From: Acidobacteriota bacterium
Lineage (GTDB): Bacteria; Acidobacteriota; Polarisedimenticolia; J045
Direction: 5' to 3'
Assembly: GCA_017994815.1 (NCBI GenBank)
Contig: JAGOJY010000002.1
Coordinates: 1-64,000, forward strand
DNA: 64,000 nt
The translations under genes were made by a program, and so were the position numbers. Positions 1 to 9,469 of the stretch are shown here, in pieces (the stretch's first letter is position 1; each line of letters opens with the position of its first letter). The notes beneath the pieces were generated by a model. It saw only the letters and a list, made by a program, of their open reading frames with translations, searched no databases and was not told the DNA's origin.

Positions 1-108
1 CCGCGGTTCGGCCCGGATGTTACCACCCGGCGACGTTTCTCACCGTCCGGTAAACTGGCCTCGCCCCCGCTTTTGCGTTCCCCCGCCCCGCCCCCCCTAA
101 TAGGTCCC

Positions 109-1197
109 ATGCAGACGGCCGCGCCGATCGTCGAGGGTCTCCCCTCCGATCCCGCCGTCTGCGCCCGCGCGGCGGGCCTGCGCTACGTCACCGACGCCCG
201 CCCCGGCATCCGGCGCCTGCGCGCCGGGCGCGGCTTCCGCTACGTCGCGCCCGACCGGCGCACGGTACGCGACGCGGCCGACCTCGCGCGGATCCGCGCG
301 CTGGCGATCCCGCCGGCCTGGACCGGGGTCTGGATCTGCCCCGACCCGAACGGGCACCTGCAGGCCACCGGGCGCGACGCGCGCGGTCGCAAGCAGTACC
401 GCTACCACCCGCGGTGGCGCGAGGTCCGCGACGAGACGAAGTACGGCCGCCTGCTCGACTTCGGCCAGGCGCTGCCCGCGATCCGCGCGCGGGTCGAGGC
501 CGACCTCGCGCGGCCGGGCCTGCCGCGCGAGAAGGTGCTGGCGGCGGTCATCCACCTGCTGCAGACGACGCTGATCCGCGTCGGCAACGACGAGTACGCG
601 CGCGCCAACCGCTCGTTCGGGCTGACGACGCTGACCAACGACCACGCCGACGTCCGCGGCTCCAACTTGCGCTTCCAGTTCCGCGGCAAGTCGGGCAAGG
701 AGGTCTCCCTCGACGTGCAGGACCGGCGCATCGCGCGCATCGTCCAGCGCTGCCAGGAACTTCCCGGCCACGAACTGTTCTGCTACGTCGACGGCGAGGG
801 CGCCGTGCGCGACATCGGCTCGGGCGACGTCAACGACTACCTGCGCGAGGTTTCCGGGCAGGAGTTCACCGCCAAGGACTTCCGCACGTGGGCCGGGAGC
901 GTGATGGCCGGCGCGGCGCTCGTCGCGCTCGGCCCGGCCGGCACGCGGGCCGCGCGCAACAAGCGCGTGGCGCAGGCGATCCGCGCCGTCTCCGAGCGGC
1001 TGATCAACACGCCCGCCGTCTGCCGCAAGCACTACGTCCACCCGGCGGTGATCGAGGCCTACCTCGACGGATCGCTCGCCGAGCGCTTCCGGCCGCAGCG
1101 CCGCGACGCGCCGCTGCGGCGCCTTGCCCGCGCGGAAAAATCTCTGCTCGGCCTGCTGCGGCGGGACACTGCGCGGCGGGTCGCGGCTTCGCGCTAA
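109..1197 (+). CDS. DNA topoisomerase IB (poxvirus/bacterial type)
   Basis: A 362-residue single-subunit type IB topoisomerase that relaxes supercoils by transient 3'-phosphotyrosyl nicking. The N-terminal part contains PPAWTGVWICPDPNGHLQ and the RKQYRYHPRW segment typical of bacterial TopIB. The C-terminal catalytic part has FTAKDFRTWAGS followed by CRKHYVHP, in which Tyr309 is the likely nucleophile. Length and motif order are those of the bacterial family. The ATG at 109 was chosen because the upstream in-frame extension is only proline-rich sequence. There is no clear Shine-Dalgarno, and a weak TAATAG lies 5 nt upstream. It stands alone, followed 109 nt later by an unrelated gene. Confidence 0.93.
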   Translation: MQTAAPIVEGLPSDPAVCARAAGLRYVTDARPGIRRLRAGRGFRYVAPDRRTVRDAADLARIRALAIPPAWTGVWICPDPNGHLQATGRDARGRKQYRYHPRWREVRDETKYGRLLDFGQALPAIRARVEADLARPGLPREKVLAAVIHLLQTTLIRVGNDEYARANRSFGLTTLTNDHADVRGSNLRFQFRGKSGKEVSLDVQDRRIARIVQRCQELPGHELFCYVDGEGAVRDIGSGDVNDYLREVSGQEFTAKDFRTWAGSVMAGAALVALGPAGTRAARNKRVAQAIRAVSERLINTPAVCRKHYVHPAVIEAYLDGSLAERFRPQRRDAPLRRLARAEKSLLGLLRRDTARRVAASR

Positions 1198-1306
1198 AAT
1201 CCATTCCGCCTCCACGCCGCGGCGGTTCGACCGGCCGCGGACGGCCCGACCGCGGGGGCGTGGTGCCGGTTCCGGGCGCCGCATTCCACGACAGCACGAG
1301 GACACC

Positions 1307-2467
1307 ATGGCCTCTCTGCGCTCCTTCATCCGCGGCGCCGCGCTCGGCGTGACCGCGATGTACCTCATGGATCCCGACCGCGGGCGCCGCCGCCGGGCCC
1401 TGATCCGGGACCAGTTCGTCGCCGGCTGGCACGACCTGAACAACGGGATCGCCAGGTCCGCCCGCGACCTCGGCAACCGCGGGCGCGGTCTCGTCGCCGA
1501 GGCGCTCGGGCGCGTCCGCGGCGGCGCCGCTCCCGACTGGGTGATCGAGGAACGCGTGCGCTCGCGCCTCGGGCGCGCCTGTTCGCACCCGCGGGCGCTG
1601 CAGGTCAGTGTCGAGGACGGCGTGGTCACGCTGGCCGGACCGGTCCTGGCCCACGAGCTCGAGCGGGTGCTGTGGGAGACCGGCAGCGTGCGCGGCGTCG
1701 CCGGCGTCGAGAACCAGCTCGAGCTGCACGAGCACGCGGCGGGCATCCCGGCGTTGCAGGGCGAGTTCGCGCCGCCGCGCGCCCGCGAGGGCGAGTGGCC
1801 GCCGGCGCTGCGTGCCGCGGCGGTCGCCGGCGGCGCGCTGCTGGTCCTGAAGGGGCTGCGCCGCCGCGGCGCGCTCGGCGCCGTGATCGGGCTCGGCGGC
1901 GCGGCACTCGCGGTGCGCGGCCTGACCAACCTCGACTCGCGCCGCATGCTCGGCGCCCGCCGCCCCGCGCGCGGGCCGAGCGTGCAGAAGACGATCCACA
2001 TCGACGCGCCACCCGACGTGGTCTACCAGTTCTGGTCGCGCTTCGAGAACTTCCCGCGCTTCATGCCGCACGTGCGGGCCGTGCAGGATCTCGGCAACGG
2101 CCGCTCGCGCTGGGAGGTCGTCGGCCCGGCCGGCGCGCCGCTGGAGTGGGAGGCCGAGGTCACGCGGCAGGAGCCGAACCGGCGGATCTCGTGGCGCACG
2201 CTCGGCGACCCGTCGGTCGGGCACGAGGGGACGGTCCGCTTCGACGCCGATCGCCGCGGCGGCACGCGGGTTCACGTGCGGATGACGTACGCTCCGCCGG
2301 CCGGGGCGGTCGGCGCCGCCGTGGCGCGCGCGGTCGGCCCGGACCCGCGCCAGGCGCTGGACGAGGGACTCCTGCGGCTCAAGTCGCTCTTGGAGATCGG
2401 CAAGACCACGACCGAGGGCCAGGAAGTGCGCCGCGACGAGCTGCGCCGCAACGCGGAGTGGCACTGA
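1307..2467 (+). CDS. BON domain plus SRPBCC (polyketide-cyclase-like) protein
   Basis: About 386 residues. The N-terminus (RGAALGVTAMYLMDPDRGRR) resembles YtxH/stress-protein leader segments with a short hydrophobic stretch. It is followed by a BON-like domain (about 65-145; VSVEDGVVTLAGPV) and a hydrophobic Gly/Ala-rich linker. A C-terminal SRPBCC/coenzyme Q-binding-like domain begins at KTIHIDAPPDVVYQFWSRFENFPRFMPHV. Such proteins are usually annotated as membrane-associated stress proteins with a lipid-binding cup, and the ligand is unknown. The start is the ATG preceded by a GAGGA-type ribosome site. The longer upstream frame crosses the topoisomerase stop region and is unlikely. Confidence 0.8.
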   Translation: MASLRSFIRGAALGVTAMYLMDPDRGRRRRALIRDQFVAGWHDLNNGIARSARDLGNRGRGLVAEALGRVRGGAAPDWVIEERVRSRLGRACSHPRALQVSVEDGVVTLAGPVLAHELERVLWETGSVRGVAGVENQLELHEHAAGIPALQGEFAPPRAREGEWPPALRAAAVAGGALLVLKGLRRRGALGAVIGLGGAALAVRGLTNLDSRRMLGARRPARGPSVQKTIHIDAPPDVVYQFWSRFENFPRFMPHVRAVQDLGNGRSRWEVVGPAGAPLEWEAEVTRQEPNRRISWRTLGDPSVGHEGTVRFDADRRGGTRVHVRMTYAPPAGAVGAAVARAVGPDPRQALDEGLLRLKSLLEIGKTTTEGQEVRRDELRRNAEWH

Positions 2468-2473
2468 ACCCGG

Positions 2474-2497
2474 GGGGCGGGGCGCCGTCCCCGCCCC
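2474..2497. terminator. GC hairpin between convergent genes
   Basis: A perfect 9-bp inverted repeat, GGGGCGGGG / CCCCGCCCC with a 6-nt loop, lies in the 40-nt space between the stops of the convergent BON/SRPBCC gene and the NtrC-type regulator. No T-tract follows on either side, so termination would be weak or Rho-assisted. The call rests on position and symmetry only. Confidence 0.45.
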
Positions 2498-2507
2498 GCG
2501 CCGCGCG

Positions 2508-3884
2508 CTAGCGCGTGACGGCCAGGCCGAACTTGCGGATCTTCGAGTACAGCGTGGCGCGCGTGATGCCGAGGATTTCGGCCGAGCGCTTGATGTTCCA
2601 GCCGGTCCGCGACAACACGCGGCGGATCACGATCTCCTCGACCTCGGACAGCCGCACGGTGTTGACCTGGAACGCCCCCTCGACCGCGCCGCTCACGCCG
2701 CGCAGCTCGGGGGGCAGGTCCTGCACGTCGATCACGTCGTCGCAGGCCAAAACCACCGCGCGCTCGACGGCGTTCTCGAGCTCGCGCACGTTCCCCGGCC
2801 AGGGGTAGCGCTCCATCAGGGACAGCGCGCGGTCGGTGAAGCCGCGCACGCTCTTGCCGCAGCTCTCGGCGAAGCGGTGCAGGAAGTGGTCGGCGAGGTG
2901 CGGGATGTCGTCTGGCCGCTCGCGCAGCGCCGGCAGGTGGATCGGGATCACGTTCAGCCGGAAGTACAGGTCCTCGCGGAAGTGGCCGTTGCGCGCCTCG
3001 GCCGCGAGGTCGTGGTTCGTCGCGGCGATCAGCCGCACGTCGACGGGCAGCGCCGCGTCGCCGCCGACCGGCTGCACCTCGCGCTCCTGGATCACGCGCA
3101 GGAGCTTGACCTGCGTGGACAGCGGCAGGTCGCCGACCTCGTCGAGGAACAGCGTGCCGCCGTCGGCCTTGCGGAAGACCCCGGCGCGCGAGCGCACGGC
3201 GCCGGTGAACGCCCCCTGCTCGTGGCCGAACAGCTCGCTCTCGAGGACGCCCTCGGCGAACGCCGAGCAGTTGACGCGAATGAACGCCTTGGCGCGGCGC
3301 GGGCTGCGGCGGTGGATCGCCGCGGCGACGCGCTCCTTGCCGGTGCCCGATTCGCCGCTGATCAGGACCGTGCTGTTGGCCGGCGCGACGGTGCGGATCA
3401 GCGAATACACGCGCTGCATGCGCGGGTTGCGCCCGATCAGGTCTTCGAACTCGCCCGCCGCGTCCTCGTGCGCCCGCGGCGCGCCGTCCTCGCCGTGTGC
3501 CGCGCGCGCGCGGGCCCGCTGCAGTGCGCGCCGGATCGCGGCCGCGAGGTCGGCCTCCGGCATCGGCAGGGTCAGGTAGTCCAGCGCGCCGGCGCGCAGC
3601 GCCCGCACCGCCGCGTCGAGCGCGGCGCACGAACTGAGCGCGAGCGCCGGCAGCGCCGGCGCCGCGGAACGGGCGCGCTCGAGGAACGCCAGGCCGTCCT
3701 CGGTGTCGCTGGCGCGGTCGGCGACGACGAGCAGGTCGTAGTCGGCGCACTCGGCGCGCCGCAGCGCGATCGAACCGTCGTCGGCGGCGTCGACGTCGAA
3801 GCCGGACTGCGTCAGCGTCTGCTGGAGCGAGTCCAGGGACACCGGGTCGCTGTCGACGAGCAGCAGGCGCACGACCGAAGCCAT
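2508..3884 (-). CDS. Sigma-54-dependent NtrC-family response regulator
   Basis: A 458-residue activator with receiver, AAA+ and Fis-type HTH domains. The receiver (1-125) keeps a plausible phospho-Asp (D56, correctly spaced from DGL). It has Ser12 instead of the second acidic-pocket Asp, and the conserved C-terminal Lys is replaced by Leu106 (DYLTLPMP). The AAA+ domain is canonical: Walker A GESGTGKE 177-184, sigma-54 contact motif GAFTGA 224-229, and [11 protein letters not shown]. The C-terminus ([20 protein letters not shown]) is a Fis-like HTH. It therefore remodels sigma-54 RNA polymerase at enhancer-dependent promoters, with targets unknown. No partner kinase is adjacent. It is downstream of ileS and the bactofilin gene on the same strand. 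Confidence 0.93.
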   Translation of the reverse strand: MASVVRLLLVDSDPVSLDSLQQTLTQSGFDVDAADDGSIALRRAECADYDLLVVADRASDTEDGLAFLERARSAAPALPALALSSCAALDAAVRALRAGALDYLTLPMPEADLAAAIRRALQRARARAAHGEDGAPRAHEDAAGEFEDLIGRNPRMQRVYSLIRTVAPANSTVLISGESGTGKERVAAAIHRRSPRRAKAFIRVNCSAFAEGVLESELFGHEQGAFTGAVRSRAGVFRKADGGTLFLDEVGDLPLSTQVKLLRVIQEREVQPVGGDAALPVDVRLIAATNHDLAAEARNGHFREDLYFRLNVIPIHLPALRERPDDIPHLADHFLHRFAESCGKSVRGFTDRALSLMERYPWPGNVRELENAVERAVVLACDDVIDVQDLPPELRGVSGAVEGAFQVNTVRLSEVEEIVIRRVLSRTGWNIKRSAEILGITRATLYSKIRKFGLAVTR

Positions 3885-4006
3885 TCCGTCTCCGTCCGGT
3901 TGTCCCCGCGAACCTTCCGACCAGCTTTATCGGCCCGGGGGCGCGGCAAATGAAGGGCCGGGGCGAAAGGAAGCGGCGGGCGGCCGGCGCGGCGGAACGC
4001 CGCGGG

Positions 4007-4387
4007 TCAATCCCGGGACGGCGCGGTGGGCGCGGGTTGCGGCCGGACGCGCACCAGGACGTCGGCCCGGCCGCCCGGGCCGACCTCCAGCCGCTCCGCG
4101 GCCACCGAACCGAAGAGGACAGCACCGGACGAGACCACGACGCTGCCCGCGATTTCGAACGACCCTTCGGCGGCGCCCTCGACGCGCAGGCTGCGCGCGA
4201 CCGCCCGCCGCGCGCGGACCTCCCCGCCGGGCGCGACGATCAGTTCGCCGCGCAGCTGGAGTTCGCCCGCGAGCTCCCCCGACACGAGCAGGACGCCTTC
4301 GCCGGCCAGCCGGCCCGACAGGAGCGTGGACCGGCCGACCTGGCTGAACCCGGCCTCCTCCGGTTCCCCGCGCTGCCGCCGCGCCAC
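4007..4387 (-). CDS. Bactofilin (polymer-forming cytoskeletal protein)
   Basis: A 126-residue DUF583/bactofilin-type protein. The body is an irregular series of short beta-strand turns with recurring Gly and Val positions (GEGVLLVSGELAGELQL, LRVEGAAEGSFEIAG), the right-handed beta-helix signature of bactofilins. Both ends are short, charged and probably disordered (PAPTAPSRD at the C-terminus). Bactofilins polymerise without nucleotides and scaffold envelope enzymes or position chromosomal factors. The gene starts 4 nt after the ileS stop and is surely cotranscribed with it. The family assignment is good, the precise cellular role unknown. Confidence 0.82.
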   Translation of the reverse strand: MARRQRGEPEEAGFSQVGRSTLLSGRLAGEGVLLVSGELAGELQLRGELIVAPGGEVRARRAVARSLRVEGAAEGSFEIAGSVVVSSGAVLFGSVAAERLEVGPGGRADVLVRVRPQPAPTAPSRD

Positions 4388-4391
4388 GGCT

Positions 4392-7300
4392 TCAGGACCC
4401 GGCGCGGCGCAGGCCGAGACGCACGACGCGACCCTCGACGTCGCACTCCTTGGCCGCCGCGCCCGGCGCCGGCGGGCCGGGCGCGAGCCGCGCGGCCAGC
4501 GTCTCCGCCGCGATCAGCGCGCCGTGGCGGGCGAGGACCTGCGCCAGCTCCGCATCGGCCTCGACCGTGACCTCGATCCGGTCGGTGTAGTCGAGGTCGA
4601 GCTCCTTGCGCTGGGTCTGGATGCGGTTGATCAGCTCGCGGGCCAGCCCCTCGGCCACGAGGTCCGCGTCGAGGTCGGTGTCGAGCACCACCACCGCCCG
4701 CGGCGACGACGAGGCCGCGTAGTGCTCCCGCGCGGCGAGCGAGATCGCGACCTCGTCCGGGCCCAGCCCGACGCTCGCGCCGGCCAGGCGCAGCTCGATC
4801 CGGCCGCGCTCGTCCAGCTCGCGGCGCAGCGCCGCCGCGTCCGCGGCGGCCAGCGCCTTCTTGATCGCCGGGACCAACGCGCCGTGGCGCGGGCCGATCA
4901 GGCGGAAGTTCGGCTGCATGCGCCACGTGACGTACTCGTCGGCCACGCCGCCGAACACGACCTCCTTCACGTTCAGCTCGTCGGCGATGACCGGCGCCAG
5001 CGCGGCGAGCCGCTCGCCGGCCGCGGCGTCGGCGAGGAACACCCGCGCCGCGCGCAGCGGCTGGCGCACGCGCACGCGCTGCGAGGCGCGCGCGGCGAGG
5101 CCCAGCGAGACGACCTCGCGGGCGAGCGCCATCGAGCGCGACAGCTCCTCGTCCACCCACTCGGCGGGCAGCTGCGGCCAGTCCGCGTGGTGCACGCTCT
5201 CCGGCGCGGCGTCCGGCCAGGCGCCCGCGACCAGCGTGCGCCAAACGTGCTCGGCCATGAACGGCACGAACGGCGCCGAGACCAGCGCCAGGTTGACCAG
5301 CGTCTCCCACAAGGTCCAGAAGGCGTCGGTCTTGTCCTGGTCCGCGCCGCCGGCCCAGAACCGGTCGCGGCTGCGCCGCACGTACCAGTTGGAGAGCGCG
5401 TCGGTCAGGTCGCGCAGCGCGGTCGCGGCCTCGTAGATCCGGTAGCCGTCGAGCGCCTCGGTCACCCGGCGCGCGGCCAGCGCGGTCTCGGAGAGGATCC
5501 AGCGGTCGAGCAGCGGGCGCGCGGACACCGGGCGGTACCCGCGCCCGCCGGCGAACGGCGGGACCCGCCCGTCGCGCGCCGGGTTGTCCCGCGCCGGGTC
5601 GAAGCGATCGATCGCGGCGTAGATCAGGAAGAACGACAGGACGTTCGACCAGCGGACGAGGAACTCGTTCTGCTGCTCGCGCACGGCGCGCAACGAGTTG
5701 CGGACGTTGTTCCAGACCGGGCTCGACGAGAAGAAGAACCAGCGGAAGGCGTCGGCGCCCGGCGGGTCGTCGAGCACATCCACCACGACCGGCTGGCCGG
5801 GGGCGAGCCCCAGCCGCTCCAGCGCCTCGCGGCCGAGCACGATCGACTCGCGCCCGACCGGCCCGGCCTCGATCCGCGCCGCGAACGCCTCGCCCGCACC
5901 GTCAGCCCGCCGCAGGCGCAGCCGCGCCCCGTCGGGCAGGCCGAGGCTCTTGACCTGCGCCGGGAGCAGCACGGCGGCGTCGGGCGCCGGCGGCGCGCCG
6001 AGCCGCGAGTCGGGCGCGACCGTCAGCCGGAACCGTCCCTCCAGCACCAGGTCCGGCGGCGTGTAGTTGCCGGCGCTCTTCGACTCCTTCTTCCCCTCGG
6101 CGTCGCCGACGTGGCCGAGCACCATGCACGTGCGGTACGGGTGCGGGTAGCCGCGCGGCGGCTCGATCCCGTACCGGCGCTGCGTTTCCTCGTCGAAGAC
6201 CAGCGTCGAGATCATCAAGAGCGAGTAGAACCAGCCGCGCGTCTGGTCGATCGCCTCCGAGATGAAGTCGGCGGGGAACGCCCCGCGGAAGCGCTCGACG
6301 CCCGCCGGGTCGTGCGGGAAGCCGAACTGCGCGAACGGCATGCACCCCGAGTCGAACCAGCAGTCGATCACCTCGGGCACGCGGCGCATCGTCCCGCCGC
6401 AGCGCGTGCAGGGCAGCGTGACCTTGTCGACCCACGGCTTGTGCACCGCGAGGTGCCGCGACAGCCCGGGATCGCGCCGGCACGCCGCCTTCCAGTCGTC
6501 CAGCGCGCAGGGGTTCAGCTCCTCCGCCGTCGCGAGCCGGTCCAGCGCGCGCAGCTCGCCGCAGCTCTCGCAGGACCAGATCGGCAGCGGCGTGCCCCAG
6601 TAGCGCTCGCGCGACAGCGCCCAGTCGACGTTGTTCTGCAAGAAATCGCCGAAGCGCCCTTCCTTGATGTGCTCGGGGAGCCAGAACACCTGCCGGTTGT
6701 TGGCGATCGCCTCCTGGATCTTGTCCGTGGTGCGGATGAACCACGCCGGCCGCGCGTACTGGATCAGAGGCTCGCCCATCTGCCGCCAGCAGAACGGGTA
6801 CTCGTGCCGCACCGTACCGTCGCGGAACACCAGCCCCCGTGCGCGCAGGAGGCGGATGATGTCGCGATCGGCCTCCTTGCAGAACCGGCCGGCAAAATCG
6901 GTCACCTCGGGCGGGAAGGTGCCGTCGTCGCGCAGGAGCTGCAGGAAACCCATCCCGCGCTCGCGGCAGACGCGGAAGTCGTCCTCGCCGAAGGCGGGGG
7001 CGACGTGGACCACCCCCGTCCCCTGGTCCGCGCCGACGAAGTCCGCCGCGAGCAGCTCGTGGGCCCGGCCGCCCTCGGGGGACGCGTACGTGAACAGCGG
7101 CTCATAACGCTCGCCGACGAGCGCCGCACCCGCGAGGCGCTCGACGACCTGGACCGGCGCGTCGCGCGCAACCTGCGCCAGGAGCGACTCGGCGACGACC
7201 AGCCGCTCCGGGCCGTCCGGCCCCGCGAACTCGGCCACGACGTAGGACATGTCCGGGCGCACCGCCAGCGCGACGTTGCTCGGCAGCGTCCACGGCGTGG

Positions 7301-7976
7301 TGGTCCAGGCCAGGTACGAGACGCCGGGCCGGCTGAGGCTCTTGAAGCGGACGTAGATCTCCGGGTCGTCGATCGTCTTGTAGCCGAGCCCGACCTCGGC
7401 CGACGAGAGCGCGGTGCCGCCCTGCGGCCACCACCACACGACCTTGTGCCCGCGGTACAAAAGGCCCTTGCGGAACAGCTCCGACAGCGCCCACCAGACC
7501 GACTCGACGTAGGAACGGTGGAATGTCACGTAGGCGTCGGGCAAATCGATCCAGAAGCCGATCCGCTCCGTGAGCCGTTCCCACTCCTCCGTGTAGCGGA
7601 AGACCGACTCGATGCAGCGCGTGGTGAACGGTTCGACGCCGTAGCGCTCGATCCCCTCCTTGCCGTGGATCCCGAGCTCCTTCTCGACCTCGACCTCGAC
7701 CGGCAGGCCGTGCGTGTCCCAGCCCGCCTTGCGCGGGACGTCGAAGCCGCGCATCGCCTTGTAGCGCGGGAACAGGTCCTTGACCACGCGGGTCAGGACG
7801 TGCCCGTTGTGCGGCAGCCCGTTCGCGGTCGGCGGCCCCTCGTAGAACACGAACGGCGGCCCGCCGGCCCGCTGGGCCAGGGACCTGTGGAAGATGTCCC
7901 GCTCCTTCCAGAAGCGGAGCACCTCGCGCTCGACCGTCGCGAACCGGTGCTCGCCCCGGGGGCGCTCGTACGGCAT
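4392..7976 (-). CDS. ileS: Isoleucyl-tRNA synthetase
   Basis: A 1194-residue class Ia synthetase that charges tRNA-Ile. The Rossmann HIGH motif is HNGH (56-59, in ANGLPHNGH). An editing domain carries WTTTPWTLPSN. Zinc-type CxxC pairs are seen (WSCESCGE, CTRCGG), and ITQ-like IDQTRGWFYSLL precedes the KMSKS loop. That loop reads KKESKSAGNY (KESKS at 630-634) and is followed by an unusual stretch of about 80 residues (roughly 645-725) before GADAFRWFFFSSSPVW. The overall length and HGLPVEVEVEKELG point to the long, eukaryote-like IleRS group. The start at MPYERPRG was chosen because the upstream frame runs into lspA sequence. It is divergent from lspA. Confidence 0.95.
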   Translation of the reverse strand: MPYERPRGEHRFATVEREVLRFWKERDIFHRSLAQRAGGPPFVFYEGPPTANGLPHNGHVLTRVVKDLFPRYKAMRGFDVPRKAGWDTHGLPVEVEVEKELGIHGKEGIERYGVEPFTTRCIESVFRYTEEWERLTERIGFWIDLPDAYVTFHRSYVESVWWALSELFRKGLLYRGHKVVWWWPQGGTALSSAEVGLGYKTIDDPEIYVRFKSLSRPGVSYLAWTTTPWTLPSNVALAVRPDMSYVVAEFAGPDGPERLVVAESLLAQVARDAPVQVVERLAGAALVGERYEPLFTYASPEGGRAHELLAADFVGADQGTGVVHVAPAFGEDDFRVCRERGMGFLQLLRDDGTFPPEVTDFAGRFCKEADRDIIRLLRARGLVFRDGTVRHEYPFCWRQMGEPLIQYARPAWFIRTTDKIQEAIANNRQVFWLPEHIKEGRFGDFLQNNVDWALSRERYWGTPLPIWSCESCGELRALDRLATAEELNPCALDDWKAACRRDPGLSRHLAVHKPWVDKVTLPCTRCGGTMRRVPEVIDCWFDSGCMPFAQFGFPHDPAGVERFRGAFPADFISEAIDQTRGWFYSLLMISTLVFDEETQRRYGIEPPRGYPHPYRTCMVLGHVGDAEGKKESKSAGNYTPPDLVLEGRFRLTVAPDSRLGAPPAPDAAVLLPAQVKSLGLPDGARLRLRRADGAGEAFAARIEAGPVGRESIVLGREALERLGLAPGQPVVVDVLDDPPGADAFRWFFFSSSPVWNNVRNSLRAVREQQNEFLVRWSNVLSFFLIYAAIDRFDPARDNPARDGRVPPFAGGRGYRPVSARPLLDRWILSETALAARRVTEALDGYRIYEAATALRDLTDALSNWYVRRSRDRFWAGGADQDKTDAFWTLWETLVNLALVSAPFVPFMAEHVWRTLVAGAWPDAAPESVHHADWPQLPAEWVDEELSRSMALAREVVSLGLAARASQRVRVRQPLRAARVFLADAAAGERLAALAPVIADELNVKEVVFGGVADEYVTWRMQPNFRLIGPRHGALVPAIKKALAAADAAALRRELDERGRIELRLAGASVGLGPDEVAISLAAREHYAASSSPRAVVVLDTDLDADLVAEGLARELINRIQTQRKELDLDYTDRIEVTVEADAELAQVLARHGALIAAETLAARLAPGPPAPGAAAKECDVEGRVVRLGLRRAGS

Positions 7977-8049
7977 CCTTCGTCTCCGTCCCGCGAACGG
8001 CCGGTCGCCCCGGCAGGACGCAAAGAGCGTCATTCTGCCACGGGCGGGG

Positions 8050-8055
8050 CATAAT
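8050..8055 (+). promoter_or_regulatory. Candidate -10 element for lspA operon
   Basis: CATAAT lies in the 136-nt divergent space between ileS and lspA, about 57 nt before the lspA start. No convincing -35 is visible. The match to the -10 consensus and its position are the only support. Confidence 0.4.
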
Positions 8056-8112
8056 CGTTCCGGCGGCCCGCTGCCGCGGGCGGCCGGGGCGGGACGCCGG
8101 CGAGAGGGGTTC

Positions 8113-8658
8113 TTGGCCAGACACCAGGTTTTCGACCTGTCCCTGGCGGCAGGTTGGCTCGTGCTCGACCAGGTGACGAAGCGCTGGGCCGCGGCGGGGC
8201 TCGACAGCCCGCTGGTCCTCGTGCCGGGGATGTTGCGCTTCGAATTGAGCCACAACACCGGCGCGATGTTCAGCATGTTCGCGCGCTGGCCCGACCCGTG
8301 GCGCTGGCTGCTGTTGACCGCGTTCCCGCTGCTCGCGATCGTCGCGATCGTCTACCTGCTGTGGAAGACCGAGCGCCGCGAGGTGTTCGCGCGCCTCGGC
8401 CTGGCGCTGATCCTCGGCGGCGCGCTCGGCAACGTCGTCGACCGCCTGCTGCACGGGCACGTGATCGACTTCATCGACGTCTACGCCAGCTGGGAGCCGC
8501 TCTCGAGCCAGCTGATCTCGTGGTTCGGCACGAACCGCTGGCCGACGTTCAACGTGGCCGACATGGGCCTGACCGTCGGGGCAGCGCTCCTGATCTGGGA
8601 ACTCGTCTTCCGGCGCCGCGCGCGGCAGGAGTCCAAGGTTGTACCCGTATCTCGTTGA
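8113..8658 (+). CDS. lspA: Lipoprotein signal peptidase II
   Basis: A 181-residue inner-membrane aspartyl protease that cleaves prolipoprotein signal peptides after lipidation. Four hydrophobic segments and the two family motifs are present: GNVVDRLLHGHVIDFID with Asp110, and FNVADMGLTVG with Asp150. These are the catalytic dyad. A TTG start was chosen because GAGAGGGG sits just upstream and the protein then begins at the usual point (ARHQVFDLSLAAGWLVLDQ). The 3' end overlaps lgt by 20 nt, so the two lipoprotein-maturation enzymes are coupled. Confidence 0.93.
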   Translation: MARHQVFDLSLAAGWLVLDQVTKRWAAAGLDSPLVLVPGMLRFELSHNTGAMFSMFARWPDPWRWLLLTAFPLLAIVAIVYLLWKTERREVFARLGLALILGGALGNVVDRLLHGHVIDFIDVYASWEPLSSQLISWFGTNRWPTFNVADMGLTVGAALLIWELVFRRRARQESKVVPVSR

Positions 8659-9469
8659 CCTCGGGTTTCACCGGCTGCCGCTTTTGGGCAACGTCCACGT
8701 GGCGCTGCCGAGCTACGGGTTCATGGTCGCGCTGGCGCTGGTCGTCGGCTGGTTCTGGTACCAGCGCGAGGCCCGCCGGGCCGGGATCCCGGGCGACCAG
8801 GCGACGTCGGTCCTGTTCTGGGTCGTGCTGATCGGGCTGATCGGCGCGAAGGCGGCTTTGGTCGTGATCGAGGCCGACTGGTACCTCGCCGACCCGTGGC
8901 GCGTGCTGTCGGCCGACTTCTTCCAGGCCGCCGGTGTGGTCTGGGCCGCCGTGCTCGCCGGCGCGGGGACCCTGCTCTTCCTCGCCTGGCGCCGCGCCCT
9001 GCCGCTCGGGCAGCTCGCGGACGCGATGGCGCTGCCGCTGCCGCTCGCGCAGGCGCTCGGCCGGGCCGGCTGCCTTCTGGCCGGCTGCTGCTTCGGCTCG
9101 GAGTGCGCGCTGCCGTGGGCCGTCACGTACCACTCGTCGTTGGCCCACGAGCGCACGGGCGTCCCGCTCGGCGTGCCGCTGCACCCCGCGCCGGTGTACG
9201 AGATGCTGTGGTGCCTGGCGATCGTGCTGCCCGCCCTCGTGCTGCTGCGGCGCCACCGCCGGTTCCCGGGCGAGGTCACGCTGGCCTACTTCGCGCTGTA
9301 CGGGACCGGCCGCTTCCTCGTCGAGTTCGCGCGCGGGGACGACGTGCGCGGCCTGTGGTTCGGCGGCACGCTCTCCACGAGCCAGGTCATCTCCCTCGCG
9401 GCGGTCCCGCTCGCGCTCGCGACGTGGGGCGTGCTGCGCCGCCGGGTGACGGTCCGCCCGGCGCCGTGA
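8639..9469 (+). CDS. lgt: Prolipoprotein diacylglyceryl transferase
   Basis: A 276-residue polytopic inner-membrane enzyme that transfers diacylglycerol from phosphatidylglycerol to the lipobox Cys, the first step of lipoprotein maturation. Family motifs seen are GRAGCLLAGCCFGSE, HPAPVYEML and GRFLVEFARGD. The start is a TTG inside the end of lspA. Its stop overlaps the GTG of the next gene (GTGA). Adjacent lspA and lgt complete the lipoprotein pathway, fitting the predicted lipoproteins elsewhere in the window. Confidence 0.94.
   Translation: MYPYLVDLGFHRLPLLGNVHVALPSYGFMVALALVVGWFWYQREARRAGIPGDQATSVLFWVVLIGLIGAKAALVVIEADWYLADPWRVLSADFFQAAGVVWAAVLAGAGTLLFLAWRRALPLGQLADAMALPLPLAQALGRAGCLLAGCCFGSECALPWAVTYHSSLAHERTGVPLGVPLHPAPVYEMLWCLAIVLPALVLLRRHRRFPGEVTLAYFALYGTGRFLVEFARGDDVRGLWFGGTLSTSQVISLAAVPLALATWGVLRRRVTVRPAP

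Noticed and set aside
2272..4125. 617-codon minus-strand frame overlapping the NtrC-type gene
   Set aside because: Out-of-frame shadow on the same strand with Arg/Ala-rich translation. The 458-residue frame has complete domains.
4026..8054. A 1342-codon plus-strand frame opposite ileS
   Set aside because: Shadow frame with Arg/Ala/Asp-rich low-complexity translation. The minus strand encodes an unmistakable IleRS.
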